A DNA stretch of 64,000 nt from Caballeronia sordidicola (GCF_002220365.1 NZ_MTHB01000223.1:1-64000); one strand, 5' to 3'. Shown: positions 26,095-35,437, counted from the stretch's first letter. Notes: generated from the sequence alone by a model not told the origin. Numbers and translations: made by a program.

Positions 26095-28247
26095 GGCGCC
26101 GGCCTCGCTTCAATATAGCGTTCTACGAGCAGGAGGATTGCCTTCGACTGATAGCCTTTCGCCAGCCCACGCAGGTGCGCTGTAAAAGGTTCGTACTGCG
26201 GATCGATTAATGAAATCCGGTCCGCCCACGCAATGATGTCCCGCATATTGCCAACCCGCGCAAGACGATACAGTTCATCCATTTGCGGCGCCGGCACGGC
26301 GGTTGGCACTGCCGGCAATGAGGACGACTGCGGGGCATGCGCCTTCGCGGCGTAGGTCCACTCAAGGTTTAGCAACGCGCTTATCTGGGCCAGCAGCAGG
26401 CCGAAGTCGACCGGCTTGGGGAGGAATGCATTCACGCCCGCCGCAAGGCTTTTTATCTCGTCGCTACAGGATGGGCTGGCGGTCACCGCAATGATCGGCA
26501 CGTCAGTCAGTCCCGGTGTTCGCCGTAATCGGCGCGTGGCCTCGAGGCCGTCCATGCCGGGCATCACGATGTCCGTGACAATCAGTGCCGGCCGCTCGCT
26601 TTGTGCCTTGGCCAATCCCTCGCTGCCGCTCGTCGCTTCGATGATGTCGAAACCGAGCCGGCTCAGCAATTCCGTAATGACGGTGCGATTGACCGTCACG
26701 TCATCGATGATCAGCACTTTCCTGCGCGGCCCCTCGTAGCCGGTCGCGACGCGTGCATCCGGTTCGCGCGACGTGCCTGAGCGAACCGTCGTGGCGGGGG
26801 GCAGTTCAAACCAGAAGGTACTGCCTTGCCCGAGGCCGCTCTCGACGTGGATCTCGCTGCCCATCGCCAGCACGAACTCCCGGCTGATGGCGAGCCCGAG
26901 CCCGGTGCCCTCAGAACGACGCTCGGGATTGCCGACCTGTTCGAACGGTTCGAAGACTGTTCTCAACTGATCCGGCGCAATGCCGATCCCGGTGTCGCGT
27001 ACCTCGAACCGTACCGCCTGGTAAGCGGTCTGCGTGACAAGCAGACTCACCCTGCCCCGATCCGTGAATTTGACGGCGTTCGCGAGGAGGTTGAGCAGCA
27101 CCTGCCGCAAGCGCCGCGCGTCGGCGCGCACGCCACCCGGTACGTCGGGCGCAATCACGCAGACACATTCGAGCTGTTTCTCTTCCGCCTTTACGCCGAT
27201 GATTTCGCGAATCACATCCATGAGACCGGGCAACGGTACGTCGACAATCTCAAGCCTCAGCTTGCCCGCCTCTATTCTCGCGAAGTCGAGCGTGTCGTCG
27301 ATCAGCGTCAGCAGGTGTTCGCCGCTGCGCTGGATGACGGCCACGCCGGCATGTTGCCGTTCGTTCAGCCCGCTGTCGCGGTGGAGGATCTGCGCGTAAC
27401 CCAGGATGCCGTTCAGCGGCGTGCGTAGTTCATGGCTCATGTTGGCCAGGAATTCGCCCTTGGCGCGGTTCGCCGCTTCAGCCGAACGCAGCGCCTCGCG
27501 TTGCTTGGCGGCGTTACGTTCGTCAAGGTAGGCGACGTGCAGGCGTACACCCATCGCATGAAATGCGGCAACCACGCGATCGAGTTCGTCGGGTCGGCGT
27601 GGCTGGCGGCGCTGAAGGCTGAACGGTTGCGGCGACTCGCGAAAGTCGTAGCGGCCGACAAGCCGCGCGATTGTCGCGAGGTGTCGCGTAACGAGCCGCC
27701 AAAAGATGTAGATGATGAAAAGCGCAACGAGAAAGGTGTTGGCCGCCTGGCTCACCAGGATCAGGAGCGCGGTCTGCGCCAGCTCACTATAGAGACCGGA
27801 GAGCGTCGCCTCGACATACAAGGTGCCGAGCACGCGTTGCGTGCCGTGGACCCGGTACGAGATGGGAAATTCGCGCGATATGACCGCATCGTTCATGCGC
27901 TGGCCAGCTCGCACCACCAGGGGCGAGGCGACCGAGCCAGTCTCACGGACCTCGGCGGCACGAATATCAGCAAGACGAAGCATGCCGTCGAGTTCGAGTT
28001 GAAGCTGCTGCCGGTCGAGCCGCCATAGACCCTCGCTGAGGCTGTCGCGATAACTCCGGTCGATATCCGACAGCCGGTTTTCGATGAGCGAAATCCCGCG
28101 CTCATAGTCGCCGTAGAGTTGAAGCGCAGTCAGCAGCAGCGTAACCACGCAGCTGAACAGGAGGACAGTCGCGAGAAGCCGCAGGACCACGCTGTGGCGA
28201 AAGCGGCTCAGCGAACTCCACAGTGCGCTGAACGTGTTGAGAACCAT
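26091..28247 (-). CDS. Membrane hybrid sensor histidine kinase with C-terminal receiver
   Basis: 718 residues: TM1 about 20-45, periplasmic sensor 46-155, TM2 about 158-180, a HAMP-like linker with a conserved RRQPRRPDELDRVV segment, HisKA (FLANMSHELRTPLNGILGYAQ), HATPase_c (DTGIGIAPDQL, then GTGLGLAISREF) and a receiver domain (VLIIDDVTVNRTV, phosphoacceptor in VTDIVMPGMDG). The last ~80 residues form a helical tail (LYRLARVGNMRDIIAWADRIS) often seen in such kinases. Its stop overlaps the next kinase gene by four bases. It is the top of a phosphorelay: membrane sensor to a REC-PAS kinase to a NarL-type regulator. The signal is unknown. Confidence 0.94.
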   Translation of the reverse strand: MVLNTFSALWSSLSRFRHSVVLRLLATVLLFSCVVTLLLTALQLYGDYERGISLIENRLSDIDRSYRDSLSEGLWRLDRQQLQLELDGMLRLADIRAAEVRETGSVASPLVVRAGQRMNDAVISREFPISYRVHGTQRVLGTLYVEATLSGLYSELAQTALLILVSQAANTFLVALFIIYIFWRLVTRHLATIARLVGRYDFRESPQPFSLQRRQPRRPDELDRVVAAFHAMGVRLHVAYLDERNAAKQREALRSAEAANRAKGEFLANMSHELRTPLNGILGYAQILHRDSGLNERQHAGVAVIQRSGEHLLTLIDDTLDFARIEAGKLRLEIVDVPLPGLMDVIREIIGVKAEEKQLECVCVIAPDVPGGVRADARRLRQVLLNLLANAVKFTDRGRVSLLVTQTAYQAVRFEVRDTGIGIAPDQLRTVFEPFEQVGNPERRSEGTGLGLAISREFVLAMGSEIHVESGLGQGSTFWFELPPATTVRSGTSREPDARVATGYEGPRRKVLIIDDVTVNRTVITELLSRLGFDIIEATSGSEGLAKAQSERPALIVTDIVMPGMDGLEATRRLRRTPGLTDVPIIAVTASPSCSDEIKSLAAGVNAFLPKPVDFGLLLAQISALLNLEWTYAAKAHAPQSSSLPAVPTAVPAPQMDELYRLARVGNMRDIIAWADRISLIDPQYEPFTAHLRGLAKGYQSKAILLLVERYIEARPAP

Positions 28248-28570
28248 ATCCCCCCGCGAGTGCCCGGAACCTCGTTTTCGTTAATCTGCACTCGTTGCCG
28301 AATGACGGTTATCGTGAGTTCATCGGGCGGACGGCAGACTTGGCGGCCGACCGTCGGTACTGAAATGGTTTAGGGTGAGCAGACCGGCGCAGCGCCTCGT
28401 CGCACGCGCCAGCTGCGCTCTGGAACCCACTCGCTGAAGACGGCAGGTCCCTTGCGCTTTACCTTTAGGCGTTCCAGCAGACGCCTGGCCTATCTCGAAC
28501 GGAACAAACCGATGCCCTCCAGCTTTCAAGTTCATTCAAGTTCGCCCAGGCAAGAAAGGCTGATGCAATC
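28248..28570. other. Intergenic region upstream of the phosphorelay operon
   Basis: About 320 bases. It must contain the promoter of the operon that reads leftward from 28247. No gene, strong repeat or hairpin was recognised. Confidence 0.4.
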
Positions 28571-28879
28571 CTAGCCGTTGGCCGCGATACTGAACGGGCC
28601 AAACGAGTTCCCCAGAATCTCGTCAATACAATCGGCCAGGTCGCACAGCACGCCAGACTCGTCTACATCGAGCGTTTCCGCGTGGAATTTGCGTAGCTCC
28701 CACATGGTGTCCGCAAGGCGCCTGATCGATATGGGACCGCTGTTGATCAGAGGCCAGCAATGCATCAAATACGCGAGCGGAATCACGTTCCTGTTCTCGC
28801 ACCATGAATCGAACAAGCGCAGGCAGATAGTGTGGATATGCTCCACCGCATTTTCGCGCTCGGACAGATACGGAATCAT
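28571..28879 (-). CDS. Hypothetical protein, 102 residues
   Basis: Starts MIPYLSERENAVEHIHTICLRLFDSWCENRNV and contains LAYLMHCWPLINSGPISIRRLADTMWELRKFH. It looks helical, soluble, with several Cys and Trp. The coherent amphipathic pattern argues for a real gene; no family or function is known to me. It lies alone with no close partner, and its start lacks a strong ribosome-binding site. Confidence 0.6.
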   Translation of the reverse strand: MIPYLSERENAVEHIHTICLRLFDSWCENRNVIPLAYLMHCWPLINSGPISIRRLADTMWELRKFHAETLDVDESGVLCDLADCIDEILGNSFGPFSIAANG

Positions 28880-29145
28880 GGCGGATTACCGGAAGACCCA
28901 TTTTGATGCTTCAGAGTCTAGGCGGCTGAAGGGAATTACACAGTCAGGAAACGCGGAAAATGGGCCGGGACGTATGCTGATTTCCTCGTCAGGAAATCCT
29001 TACGCAGACAAGAATTCGATGCGGGGACAGGGAATGATCAGGACGACTGCTGAGAAGGCAGCGCCCCGAGTGGAAGCGAAAGGAGCCAACCATCGCGGGC
29101 CCCTTTCGCGGCGCAAGCTACGCTCGCTTCGAGCACTCAAGACCG

Positions 29146-30495
29146 CTAGGATGTGCCCTTGGCGTGCCCCGAGCTTTCTTCAACAAGAGACCCGGGCGCG
29201 TTCTCCAAAGCGCTATCGTGACGAAGCAGGAGGACCGCTGCCACGCCGACCAGACCGGCCCCGGACAGACAGAGCAAGCCAGCGGCAAAACTGCCGGTGC
29301 TGTCCTTGATCCATCCCATCGCGTAGGGTCCGAAGAATCCGGCCAGATTGCCGAGCGAATTCACCGCTGCAATGCCGCCCGCTGCGGCCGCCCCCGAAAG
29401 GAAAGCGGCGGGCAACGTCCAGATCACCGGCAGGCAACCGAATATGCCGAAGCCGGCAATGGACAGCGCGATCATTTTCAGCACAGGATCATCCAGTACC
29501 GTTGAAGCCGCAATTCCACCGGCAGCCACCAGCAGCGGAATGGCTACATGCCACTTGCGCTCGAGCTTGCGGTCGGAGCGGCGTCCCCACAAGATCATGC
29601 TGAAGACGCCGACAATGTAAGGCAGCGACGTCACCAGGCCCGTCTGGACATTGCCGAGGCCAAATCCTTTGACGATTTGCGGCAGGAAGAAACTCAGGCC
29701 GTAGTTGGTCGCGTTGGCGCCGAAGTAGATAAGCGCGACCGCGAGAACCCGCGGGTTGAACAAGGCTTCGCGCACACTGAAGGAACGCACGGCCTCGCGC
29801 TGCGCGCGTTCCTGTGCTTGCCGGGCCACGAGCCAGTCACGCTCCTCGGGCGCAAGCCAGGTTGCGTCCGCCGGTTTGTCGGTGAGATAAAACAGGACCA
29901 CGAACGACAAGAACAGGGCCGGCAACGCTTCAATCAGATAAACCCACTGCCAGCCCGCGAGGTTTGCGAGTTTATCGAGGTTGAGCAGCGCACCGGAGAT
30001 AGGGGCGCCTATCACCGTGGACAGCGGGATGGCCACCATGAAGTAGCCCACCACGCGCGCCCGGTACGCCGCCGGAAACCACAGCGTCAGCAGGAAGATG
30101 ATGCCCGGGAAGAATCCCGCTTCCGCAATCCCGAGCAATACCCGCAAGGTGTAGAACACGTGTGCGGGCGAGAGTCCTGTCAATCGGGAGATCCCGGGGA
30201 TGAATGCCATGGCGCCGGCAAGGATGCCCCAGGTGAACATGATCCGGGCGATCCATCGGCGCGCACCGAACTTCTCCAGCAGCAGGTTGGACGGAACCTC
30301 GAAAAAGAAATAAGCGATGAAGAAAATCCCCGCGCCGAAGCCGAAGGCGCTGGAGGACAACCCGAGGTCTTTATTCATTTGCAACGCGGCGAAACCGACG
30401 TTGACGCGGTCCAGGTACGCTATGAAATAACAGAGGATCAGGAACGGGACGAGTCTCTTCGTCACGCGTCCCAAAGTGCGGGTTTCGAGTTCCAC
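29146..30495 (-). CDS. MFS transporter of the anion:cation symporter type
   Basis: Twelve-helix major facilitator of 449 residues. The start LGRVTKRLVPFLILCYFIAYLDRVNVGFAALQMN, with D-R in helix 1, and the loop LLEKFGARRWIARIMFTWG are typical of the ACS family (phthalate, tartrate, glucarate and related organic anions). A central loop (about residues 195-245) and the second half with LPYIVGVFSMILWGRRSDR complete the fold. No catabolic genes lie beside it, so the substrate is open. It reads away from the binding-protein gene at 31022. Confidence 0.92.
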   Translation of the reverse strand: MELETRTLGRVTKRLVPFLILCYFIAYLDRVNVGFAALQMNKDLGLSSSAFGFGAGIFFIAYFFFEVPSNLLLEKFGARRWIARIMFTWGILAGAMAFIPGISRLTGLSPAHVFYTLRVLLGIAEAGFFPGIIFLLTLWFPAAYRARVVGYFMVAIPLSTVIGAPISGALLNLDKLANLAGWQWVYLIEALPALFLSFVVLFYLTDKPADATWLAPEERDWLVARQAQERAQREAVRSFSVREALFNPRVLAVALIYFGANATNYGLSFFLPQIVKGFGLGNVQTGLVTSLPYIVGVFSMILWGRRSDRKLERKWHVAIPLLVAAGGIAASTVLDDPVLKMIALSIAGFGIFGCLPVIWTLPAAFLSGAAAAGGIAAVNSLGNLAGFFGPYAMGWIKDSTGSFAAGLLCLSGAGLVGVAAVLLLRHDSALENAPGSLVEESSGHAKGTS

Positions 30496-31021
30496 TTGCC
30501 TTCCCCCAAGTCAGAGTTTTAAACGTCCATCGTCATCTTGTGCGCAATGTTCATATCTCTTTGCCGTAGAAAGCATAGTGCTCCTGAGACAAAGCGGGAA
30601 GTAGTATGTGCCCGTGGAACTCCAGTTAACGCTGAGATGCCGCGCGCCGGCTGATGGCAGAATTGACCGGGTCAGGCGCAGCATGCGCTGGAGTCGGAAG
30701 AATTGTGTGCGCGAAATGACGTATGAACGTCTGTCAGGGGGCCTTGCACATACGCCCGCGTCTATTTCCTCGTACCTGTCCTCGTGTCGAATTCCATGTC
30801 AACGCTGCGCGCAATTGGGCATTACCCGGCGGCGCCTACAGGCGTCTCTTGGTTTATCGGCGGGCGCAAAATGTCTGTCAGGGCGCGCCGTCTGTTTTAT
30901 GAGCACGCCCATGATCCCGTCCCCCGCGACGCCCTCTCACACACGCTGTATCGATCGCATTCCCGTAACACAGGTACGCGCAGCGCTTCAACCCGATTGG
31001 AGGCTCCTCAGGAGAAGGCAC
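30496..31021. other. Long intergenic region between two divergent genes
   Basis: About 525 bases between the MFS transporter and an orphan binding protein, which are divergently oriented, so it should hold both promoters. Open frames run through it but show no convincing start or family. No clear operator palindrome was found. Confidence 0.4.
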
Positions 31022-31987
31022 ATGCGAAGCGATTGGACAGCCGGCGTTCGTGCGCTGGCCTGCGCCGTCTTGATGACGGGCGCGGCCAGCCTCGTAACTA
31101 GCCTCGTGGCTAGCCTATTCATGACCGGCATTGCCCGCGCCCAAGCCAGCAGTCCGGCGCTGGCCGCGCCCATGCATATCCGCATCCTTCGCGTACGAGA
31201 GGAAGTCGTTCGGGAAAGGCGCTGGGATTTTCTGATTGCGGCGCTGAACCATACGATACCCACGTACGGACCCTACGTTATCGACGCCTACTCCGAGCCG
31301 ATGTCAACACAGCGAGAGATCGAGGAGGTCATATCCGGTCGCCTGATCAATGTGATTGCGAGCGATCCGGGTCACCCCGACCTCAACGCGAAGACCATTC
31401 CGATTGCCATACCTATCGACAAAGGCCTTCTCGGTTATCGGGTCGCGCTGATCCGGCGCGACAACCAAGCTCGCATCAATGAAGTCAATGACATCCAGGG
31501 CCTTCGTCTGCTGAACGTCGGGCAAGGGCAGGACTGGGGCGACGTGCCCGTGTACCGGCTCAACCGCATCCCCCTCGTCACGACAAGCCAGTACGATCTC
31601 CTGTTCCCGATGCTGGTTCACCGCCGTTTCGACCTGTTCCCGCGCGGTGCGCTTGAGATCACGCCCGAGCTCATTTCATTTCGCACCCAGTACCCCGAGA
31701 TGGCGATAGATACTCATCTGCTGATCCGCTATTCCTATGCGCAATTCTTTTACGTCAGCAAGGCTTACCCGCTGATCGCCCAGCGAATCAAGGACGGCCT
31801 CGAGGCAATGCGAAAGGACGGAAGTTTCGACGCGCTATTCCAGAAGAATTTTGGGCCGGCCGTTGCCGACCTGCATCTGGAAAGGCGTGTCGTGATCGAG
31901 TTGAGCAATCCGTTTCTTCCCTCGTGGGTGCCGGTCGAGCGCAAGGAACTCTGGCTCGATCCGGTCACGGCCAGCAACCCCGGTTGA
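31022..31987 (+). CDS. Orphan periplasmic substrate-binding-like protein
   Basis: 321 residues with a long N-terminal signal (MRSDWTAGVRALACAVLMTGAA..., cleavage near ARAQA). The mature protein resembles SBP_bac_3-type binding domains: RILRVREEVVRERRWDFLIAAL, then LRLLNVGQGQDWGD and LIRYSYAQFFYVSKAYP. AGGAGAAGG just before the ATG at 31022 supports this start; the frame extends far upstream without signals. Two tandem 12-bp repeats lie inside the signal region (SLVTSLVASL). No transporter or kinase neighbour exists. Such domains can be stand-alone sensors. It is the last gene before the disrupted ompW. Confidence 0.75.
   Translation: MRSDWTAGVRALACAVLMTGAASLVTSLVASLFMTGIARAQASSPALAAPMHIRILRVREEVVRERRWDFLIAALNHTIPTYGPYVIDAYSEPMSTQREIEEVISGRLINVIASDPGHPDLNAKTIPIAIPIDKGLLGYRVALIRRDNQARINEVNDIQGLRLLNVGQGQDWGDVPVYRLNRIPLVTTSQYDLLFPMLVHRRFDLFPRGALEITPELISFRTQYPEMAIDTHLLIRYSYAQFFYVSKAYPLIAQRIKDGLEAMRKDGSFDALFQKNFGPAVADLHLERRVVIELSNPFLPSWVPVERKELWLDPVTASNPG
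31088..31111. repeat. 12-bp tandem duplication within a signal peptide
   Basis: Two adjoining 12-base units AGCCTCGTRRCT-like (AGCCTCGTAACT and AGCCTCGTGGCT), followed by a third partial AGCCT, coding for SLVTSLVASL in the signal peptide of the binding protein. Confidence 0.8.
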
Positions 31988-32061
31988 GGCGAAGAAGGTG
32001 TGAGGCAAAGTTGTAAGGCGAAGCTGGAAAGCAAAGCCGGGAAATCCGGCGTAAACCCCGG

Positions 32062-32175
32062 TCAGAACCGATACCCTACTGAAACAAATGAAATGATCGG
32101 ATTGAGTTTGATCTTGGTGCTGCTGGTCACGGTGCCCAGTTTCGACTGGGTGGTCAACGTGGCGCGCGTTGAAAG
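32062..32175 (-). pseudogene. ompW: ompW, 3' fragment separated by the IS21 element
   Basis: Minus-strand piece that continues exactly the reading frame of the 5' part at 34817-35437 once the IS and one copy of the 7-bp duplication are removed. It encodes 37 residues beginning LSTRATLTTQSKLGT and ending SFVSVGYRF followed by a stop codon. The terminal aromatic residue (Phe) after Tyr-Arg is the signature of an outer-membrane beta-barrel end, needed for insertion by the BAM complex. Without this strand the porin cannot be assembled. Confidence 0.9.
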
Positions 32176-32182
32176 CCACATA
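32176..32182. repeat. Target-site duplication, left copy
   Basis: CCACATA immediately left of the IS21-type element; identical to 34817-34823 on its right side. Seven bases is within the usual range for IS21-family insertions. Confidence 0.9.
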
Positions 32183-32303
32183 TGAATATTCCACGCCAAA
32201 GTGAACAGGGATTCCACGGCAAAAAGAACACGAATTCCACGGCAAAGTTAATGCCGATTCCACGGCAAAAAGAACAGGGTTTCCACGCCATCGTGAACAG
32301 GAT
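32183..32303. repeat. Five 23-bp transposase-binding repeats at the left IS end
   Basis: Five copies of an approximately 23-base unit built on TTCCACGSCAAA...GAACA. The TTCCACG core starts at 32189, 32212, 32235, 32258 and 32281, exactly 23 bases apart each time. The end of the array lies about 60 bases before istA. Confidence 0.9.
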
Positions 32304-32365
32304 TTCCGGGTGGCGGCGATGCGGGTCAACGGTGGCACGATCGACGGTTTTGTCGGGAGTGCCGA

Positions 32366-33913
32366 ATGGCAAATGTCAGGTTGACCATGCGCAAAATCAG
32401 GGAAGTGTTGCGGCTGCATTTCGAGTGCGACCGCAACCAGAGGGAGATCGCCGACGCGGTCGGCGCCTCGACAACAACGGTGTGGCATTACCTGCGCCGC
32501 ACGCGCCTGGCAGGGCTGAGCTGGCCGCTGCCAGCGGAACTGCTAACGGATGACGCGGCGCTCGAGGCGAGGCTGTATCCGCCGCCGGCGCGGCGCGAGC
32601 CAACGCGAGGCATGCCGGACTGGCCGACTGTGCATCGCGAGATCGGCAGGAAAGGCGTCACGCTCGATCTGCTGTGGCAGGAATACAAGGCGCAGCATCC
32701 GGACGGCTGCGGCTACAGTTGGTTCTGCAAGGCTTACCAGGAATGGGCGCAGCGGCTTCCGGTCACGATGCGGCAAACGCACGTGCCGGGCCAGAAGCTG
32801 TTCGTCGACTATAGCGGCAAGAAGCTCGGCATCATCAACCCGGACACCGGAGAAATCCGCGAGGCCGAGCTGTTCGTCGCTGCGCTCGGCGTGTCCGGGC
32901 TTACGTTTGCGGAGCTCACCTGGACTCAGCAGCTTCCAGACTGGATCGGCTCGCACGTGCGCGCCTTCGCGTTCTATGACGGCCTGGTCGAGATTCTGGT
33001 GCCCGACAATTTGAAATCGGGCGTCCACAAGCCGGGGTTTTACGATCCGGACATCAATCCAACCTATCAGGAAATGGCCAGGTATTACTCCGTGGCGGTG
33101 ATCCCGGCTCGCAGTAAAAAACCGAGGGACAAGCCGAAAGCAGAGCTGTCGGTCCTCCTGGTGCAGAGATGGGTCCTCGCCCGCCTGCGCAACCAGCGTT
33201 TCTTCAGCTTGGGCGAGGCCAACCGGGCGGTTGCCGCGTTGCTGAGCGATCTGAACAACCGGTCCTTCAAGAAATTGCCCGGCTCCCGCCGTAGTGTCTT
33301 CGACGAAATCGATCGTCCGGCACTCAGGCCGTTGCCCGAGCAGCCCTATCAGTACGCGGAGTGGAAGGTCGCGCGTATCGGGCCGGACTATCACGTCGAG
33401 CTTGATCAGCACTATTACTCGGTGCCGTATCGCTACGCGCGCGAGCAGGTCGACGTGCGCCACACGACCAACACCGTCGAGATCTTCCATCGCGGGCAAC
33501 GTATTGCCGCTCACGGCAAAAGCGCTCGCCGTCGCTACCACACCACGATCGACACGCACATGCCGCCGGAACACCTGGCGGTCGCCAAGGGCTGGGATCC
33601 GGAGCGGCTGCGCAACTGGGCCGCCGACATCGGTCCGCATACGGCGGCCGTCATCCAGCACCTGCTGGGTGCCCGCAAGCACCCCCAGCAGTCGTATCGC
33701 ACCTGCCTCGGTGTGCTGCGTATGGGCAAGGACTACGGGCGCGATCGGCTCGAAGCTGCCTGCCGCCGCGCTATCGATCTGAAAGCGCCGAACTACAAGT
33801 TCATTGACTCGACGCTGAAGAACGGCCTGGACCGAGAGCCCGAACCCACTACCAGGCAGGCCGACCTACCGCTTGTGCATGCCAATGTGCGCGGGCCTTC
33901 GTACTACCACTGA
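32366..33913 (+). CDS. istA: IS21-family transposase IstA
   Basis: 515-residue transposase: helix-turn-helix (LHFECDRNQREIADAVGASTTTVWHYLRR, about residues 17-45), then an rve-type integrase core with acidic residues in LFVDYSGKKLG, VPDNLKSG and the Glu in INPTYQEMARYY, which are the probable DDE triad. The Mu-transposase-like C-terminal region follows. The ATG at 32366 has GGGAG about 7 bases upstream. It is full length and followed by istB 18 bases later, as in all complete IS21 elements. Confidence 0.95.
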   Translation: MANVRLTMRKIREVLRLHFECDRNQREIADAVGASTTTVWHYLRRTRLAGLSWPLPAELLTDDAALEARLYPPPARREPTRGMPDWPTVHREIGRKGVTLDLLWQEYKAQHPDGCGYSWFCKAYQEWAQRLPVTMRQTHVPGQKLFVDYSGKKLGIINPDTGEIREAELFVAALGVSGLTFAELTWTQQLPDWIGSHVRAFAFYDGLVEILVPDNLKSGVHKPGFYDPDINPTYQEMARYYSVAVIPARSKKPRDKPKAELSVLLVQRWVLARLRNQRFFSLGEANRAVAALLSDLNNRSFKKLPGSRRSVFDEIDRPALRPLPEQPYQYAEWKVARIGPDYHVELDQHYYSVPYRYAREQVDVRHTTNTVEIFHRGQRIAAHGKSARRRYHTTIDTHMPPEHLAVAKGWDPERLRNWAADIGPHTAAVIQHLLGARKHPQQSYRTCLGVLRMGKDYGRDRLEAACRRAIDLKAPNYKFIDSTLKNGLDREPEPTTRQADLPLVHANVRGPSYYH

Positions 33914-33931
33914 AACTGAAAGGGAGTCTAT

Positions 33932-34690
33932 ATGCTGCATCATCCCACTGTCGACAAACTGCACGCGCTGCACCTGTCCGGCATGGCGGCGGCGCTTGCC
34001 GAACAACAGTCCCAGGACGGCATTGACCGGCTGGGCTTTGAAGAACGTCTGGGGCTGCTGGTCGAGCGTGAATCCAGTGAGCGCGACTCGCGACAAACGG
34101 CGGCCCGGCTGCGCCGGGCCAGACTGAAGGTCCCCGACGCATCGCCTGAGGACATCGACTATCGCACAGCCCGCGGACTGGATCGCGCGCTTACCGCCCG
34201 ACTGCTGACCGGTGAGTGGCTTCGGGAGAGTCAGAATCTGATTCTGGTTGCCCCGACCGGGCTCGGCAAGAGTTGGTTGGCTTGCGCCTTCGCTATCCAG
34301 GCGTGCCGTCAGGGGTTCTCCGCCTGCTATCTGCGCGTGCCGAAACTGAACGAGGAACTAGCGATCGCACACGGCAGCGGGCGCTACGCGCGGTGGCTTG
34401 CACAACTGGCCAAGACTGATCTCGTGATTCTCGACGATCTGGCAATGGCGCCGCTGACCGATTCCGCGCGGCGCGATCTGCTTGAGGTTCTTGACGACCG
34501 TCACGGGCACCGTTCCACGCTCGCTACCTCCCAGATTCCGGTGGACCATTGGCATGAGGCGATCGGCGAACCCACCGTCGCCGACGCGATCCTTGACCGG
34601 CTGGTGCACAACGCTCATCGCATCACGCTCGAGGGCGAATCGCTGCGCAAGACGCGCAGCCGATTGACCGCGAAGCCGCAGTCCGAGTAA
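33932..34690 (+). CDS. istB: IS21-family helper ATPase IstB
   Basis: 252-residue AAA+ ATPase that assists IstA in target selection and transposition. It has Walker A in APTGLGKSWLA, Walker B in DLVILDDLAMAPL and the conserved EERLGLLVERE segment near the N-terminus. GGGAG precedes the ATG. The frame is intact to the stop at 34690, about 125 bases before the right IS end. Confidence 0.96.
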   Translation: MLHHPTVDKLHALHLSGMAAALAEQQSQDGIDRLGFEERLGLLVERESSERDSRQTAARLRRARLKVPDASPEDIDYRTARGLDRALTARLLTGEWLRESQNLILVAPTGLGKSWLACAFAIQACRQGFSACYLRVPKLNEELAIAHGSGRYARWLAQLAKTDLVILDDLAMAPLTDSARRDLLEVLDDRHGHRSTLATSQIPVDHWHEAIGEPTVADAILDRLVHNAHRITLEGESLRKTRSRLTAKPQSE

Positions 34691-34719
34691 AAAGGTAAAG
34701 GTCCCGCGTCGCTGCGCTC

Positions 34720-34816
34720 CGTTTGTTCGCGATGGCGTGGAATCCTTGTTCGCTTTGCCGTGGAATTACGATTCACTTTGCTCTGGAATGGCTGTTCTCT
34801 TTGCGTGGAATACGCA
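34720..34816. repeat. Four periodic transposase-binding repeats at the right IS end
   Basis: Inverted copies of the left-end unit: CGTGGAA (once TCTGGAA) ends at 34742, 34765, 34788 and 34810, giving spacings of 23, 23 and 22 bases. The array has one copy fewer than the left end, so the two ends are not equivalent. Confidence 0.88.
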
Positions 34817-35437
34817 CCACATATAAGAGAGCGAGGCATCGACCGACCAATGCTTGTTGATATTATAGGAAAGCCCGGCGTTGATGACCGGCGCAAACGA
34901 ACTGCTCAACTTGGCTTTCGTCGGTCCCTCAAGGGCGGTCCCATAGCTTGGGGAATACAGGAAACTGCCGCTGGACATCGCCGAACTCAACTTCACACCG
35001 CTGTACCAGACATACGATCCACCGGCGCCGAGATAAGGCCGCAGGCGGCTCTGCGCGTCGTTGAAGTAATACTTCAGCAGCAGGGTCGGGCTCCATTCGT
35101 AAGCGGTCCCGATCTGCCCGAGTGACGAGAGCGATCCGCTGCCGGACAGCGTGAACTTGGGCGGCACGCCAAGCACGGCCGTGGCGGCGATGTGATCGGT
35201 AATGAAATACGTCGCTGTCAGGCCGAACGTGTCCGCGTTGTCGACCGATGCCCCCGTACCGGTTTCGGTCGTGCTCGTGCCAAGGGCACTGACCGTCAGC
35301 GGCTTGCTCGAATCCTGTGGCGCCAGATGAAACCAGCCGAGGTTCGCCACGATGTCGCCCGCGCTCTGTGCGTGAGCCGCCATACTGATCCACAACGTGG
35401 CCATCACGCTCATCACGCCCAATGCTCGTTTCTGCAT
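34817..35437 (-). pseudogene. ompW: ompW porin, 5' part, interrupted by IS21
   Basis: Encodes 207 residues of an OmpW-family outer-membrane beta-barrel: signal peptide ending AHA (about residue 22), then GDIVANLGWFHLAPQDSSKPLTV and the family hallmark YFITDHIAATAVLGVPPKF. The IS lies right after codon 207 (TGG), and the visible frame then runs into IS sequence and stops. Rejoining with 32062-32175 gives an OmpW of 244 residues ending in Phe. The start is the ATG at 35437, with GGAGGAGA about 8 bases upstream; a GTG at 35443 lies inside that signal. OmpW forms a narrow channel for small hydrophobic molecules and is often linked to stress and paraquat or colicin sensitivity. The break is probably recent because no other mutation damages the frame. 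Confidence 0.92.

Larger units (their letters stand above)
32183..34816 (+). mobile_element. Complete IS21-family insertion sequence (2634 bp)
   Basis: Contains istA and istB in order and begins with TG and ends with CA, as IS21 ends do. The ends read TGAATATTCCACGC (left) and, as reverse complement, TGCGTATTCCACGC (right). Both ends carry periodic transposase-binding repeats. A perfect 7-bp duplication (CCACATA) flanks it, and the two flanks together restore an uninterrupted ompW gene. Both genes are intact, so the element may still be active. Confidence 0.93.
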
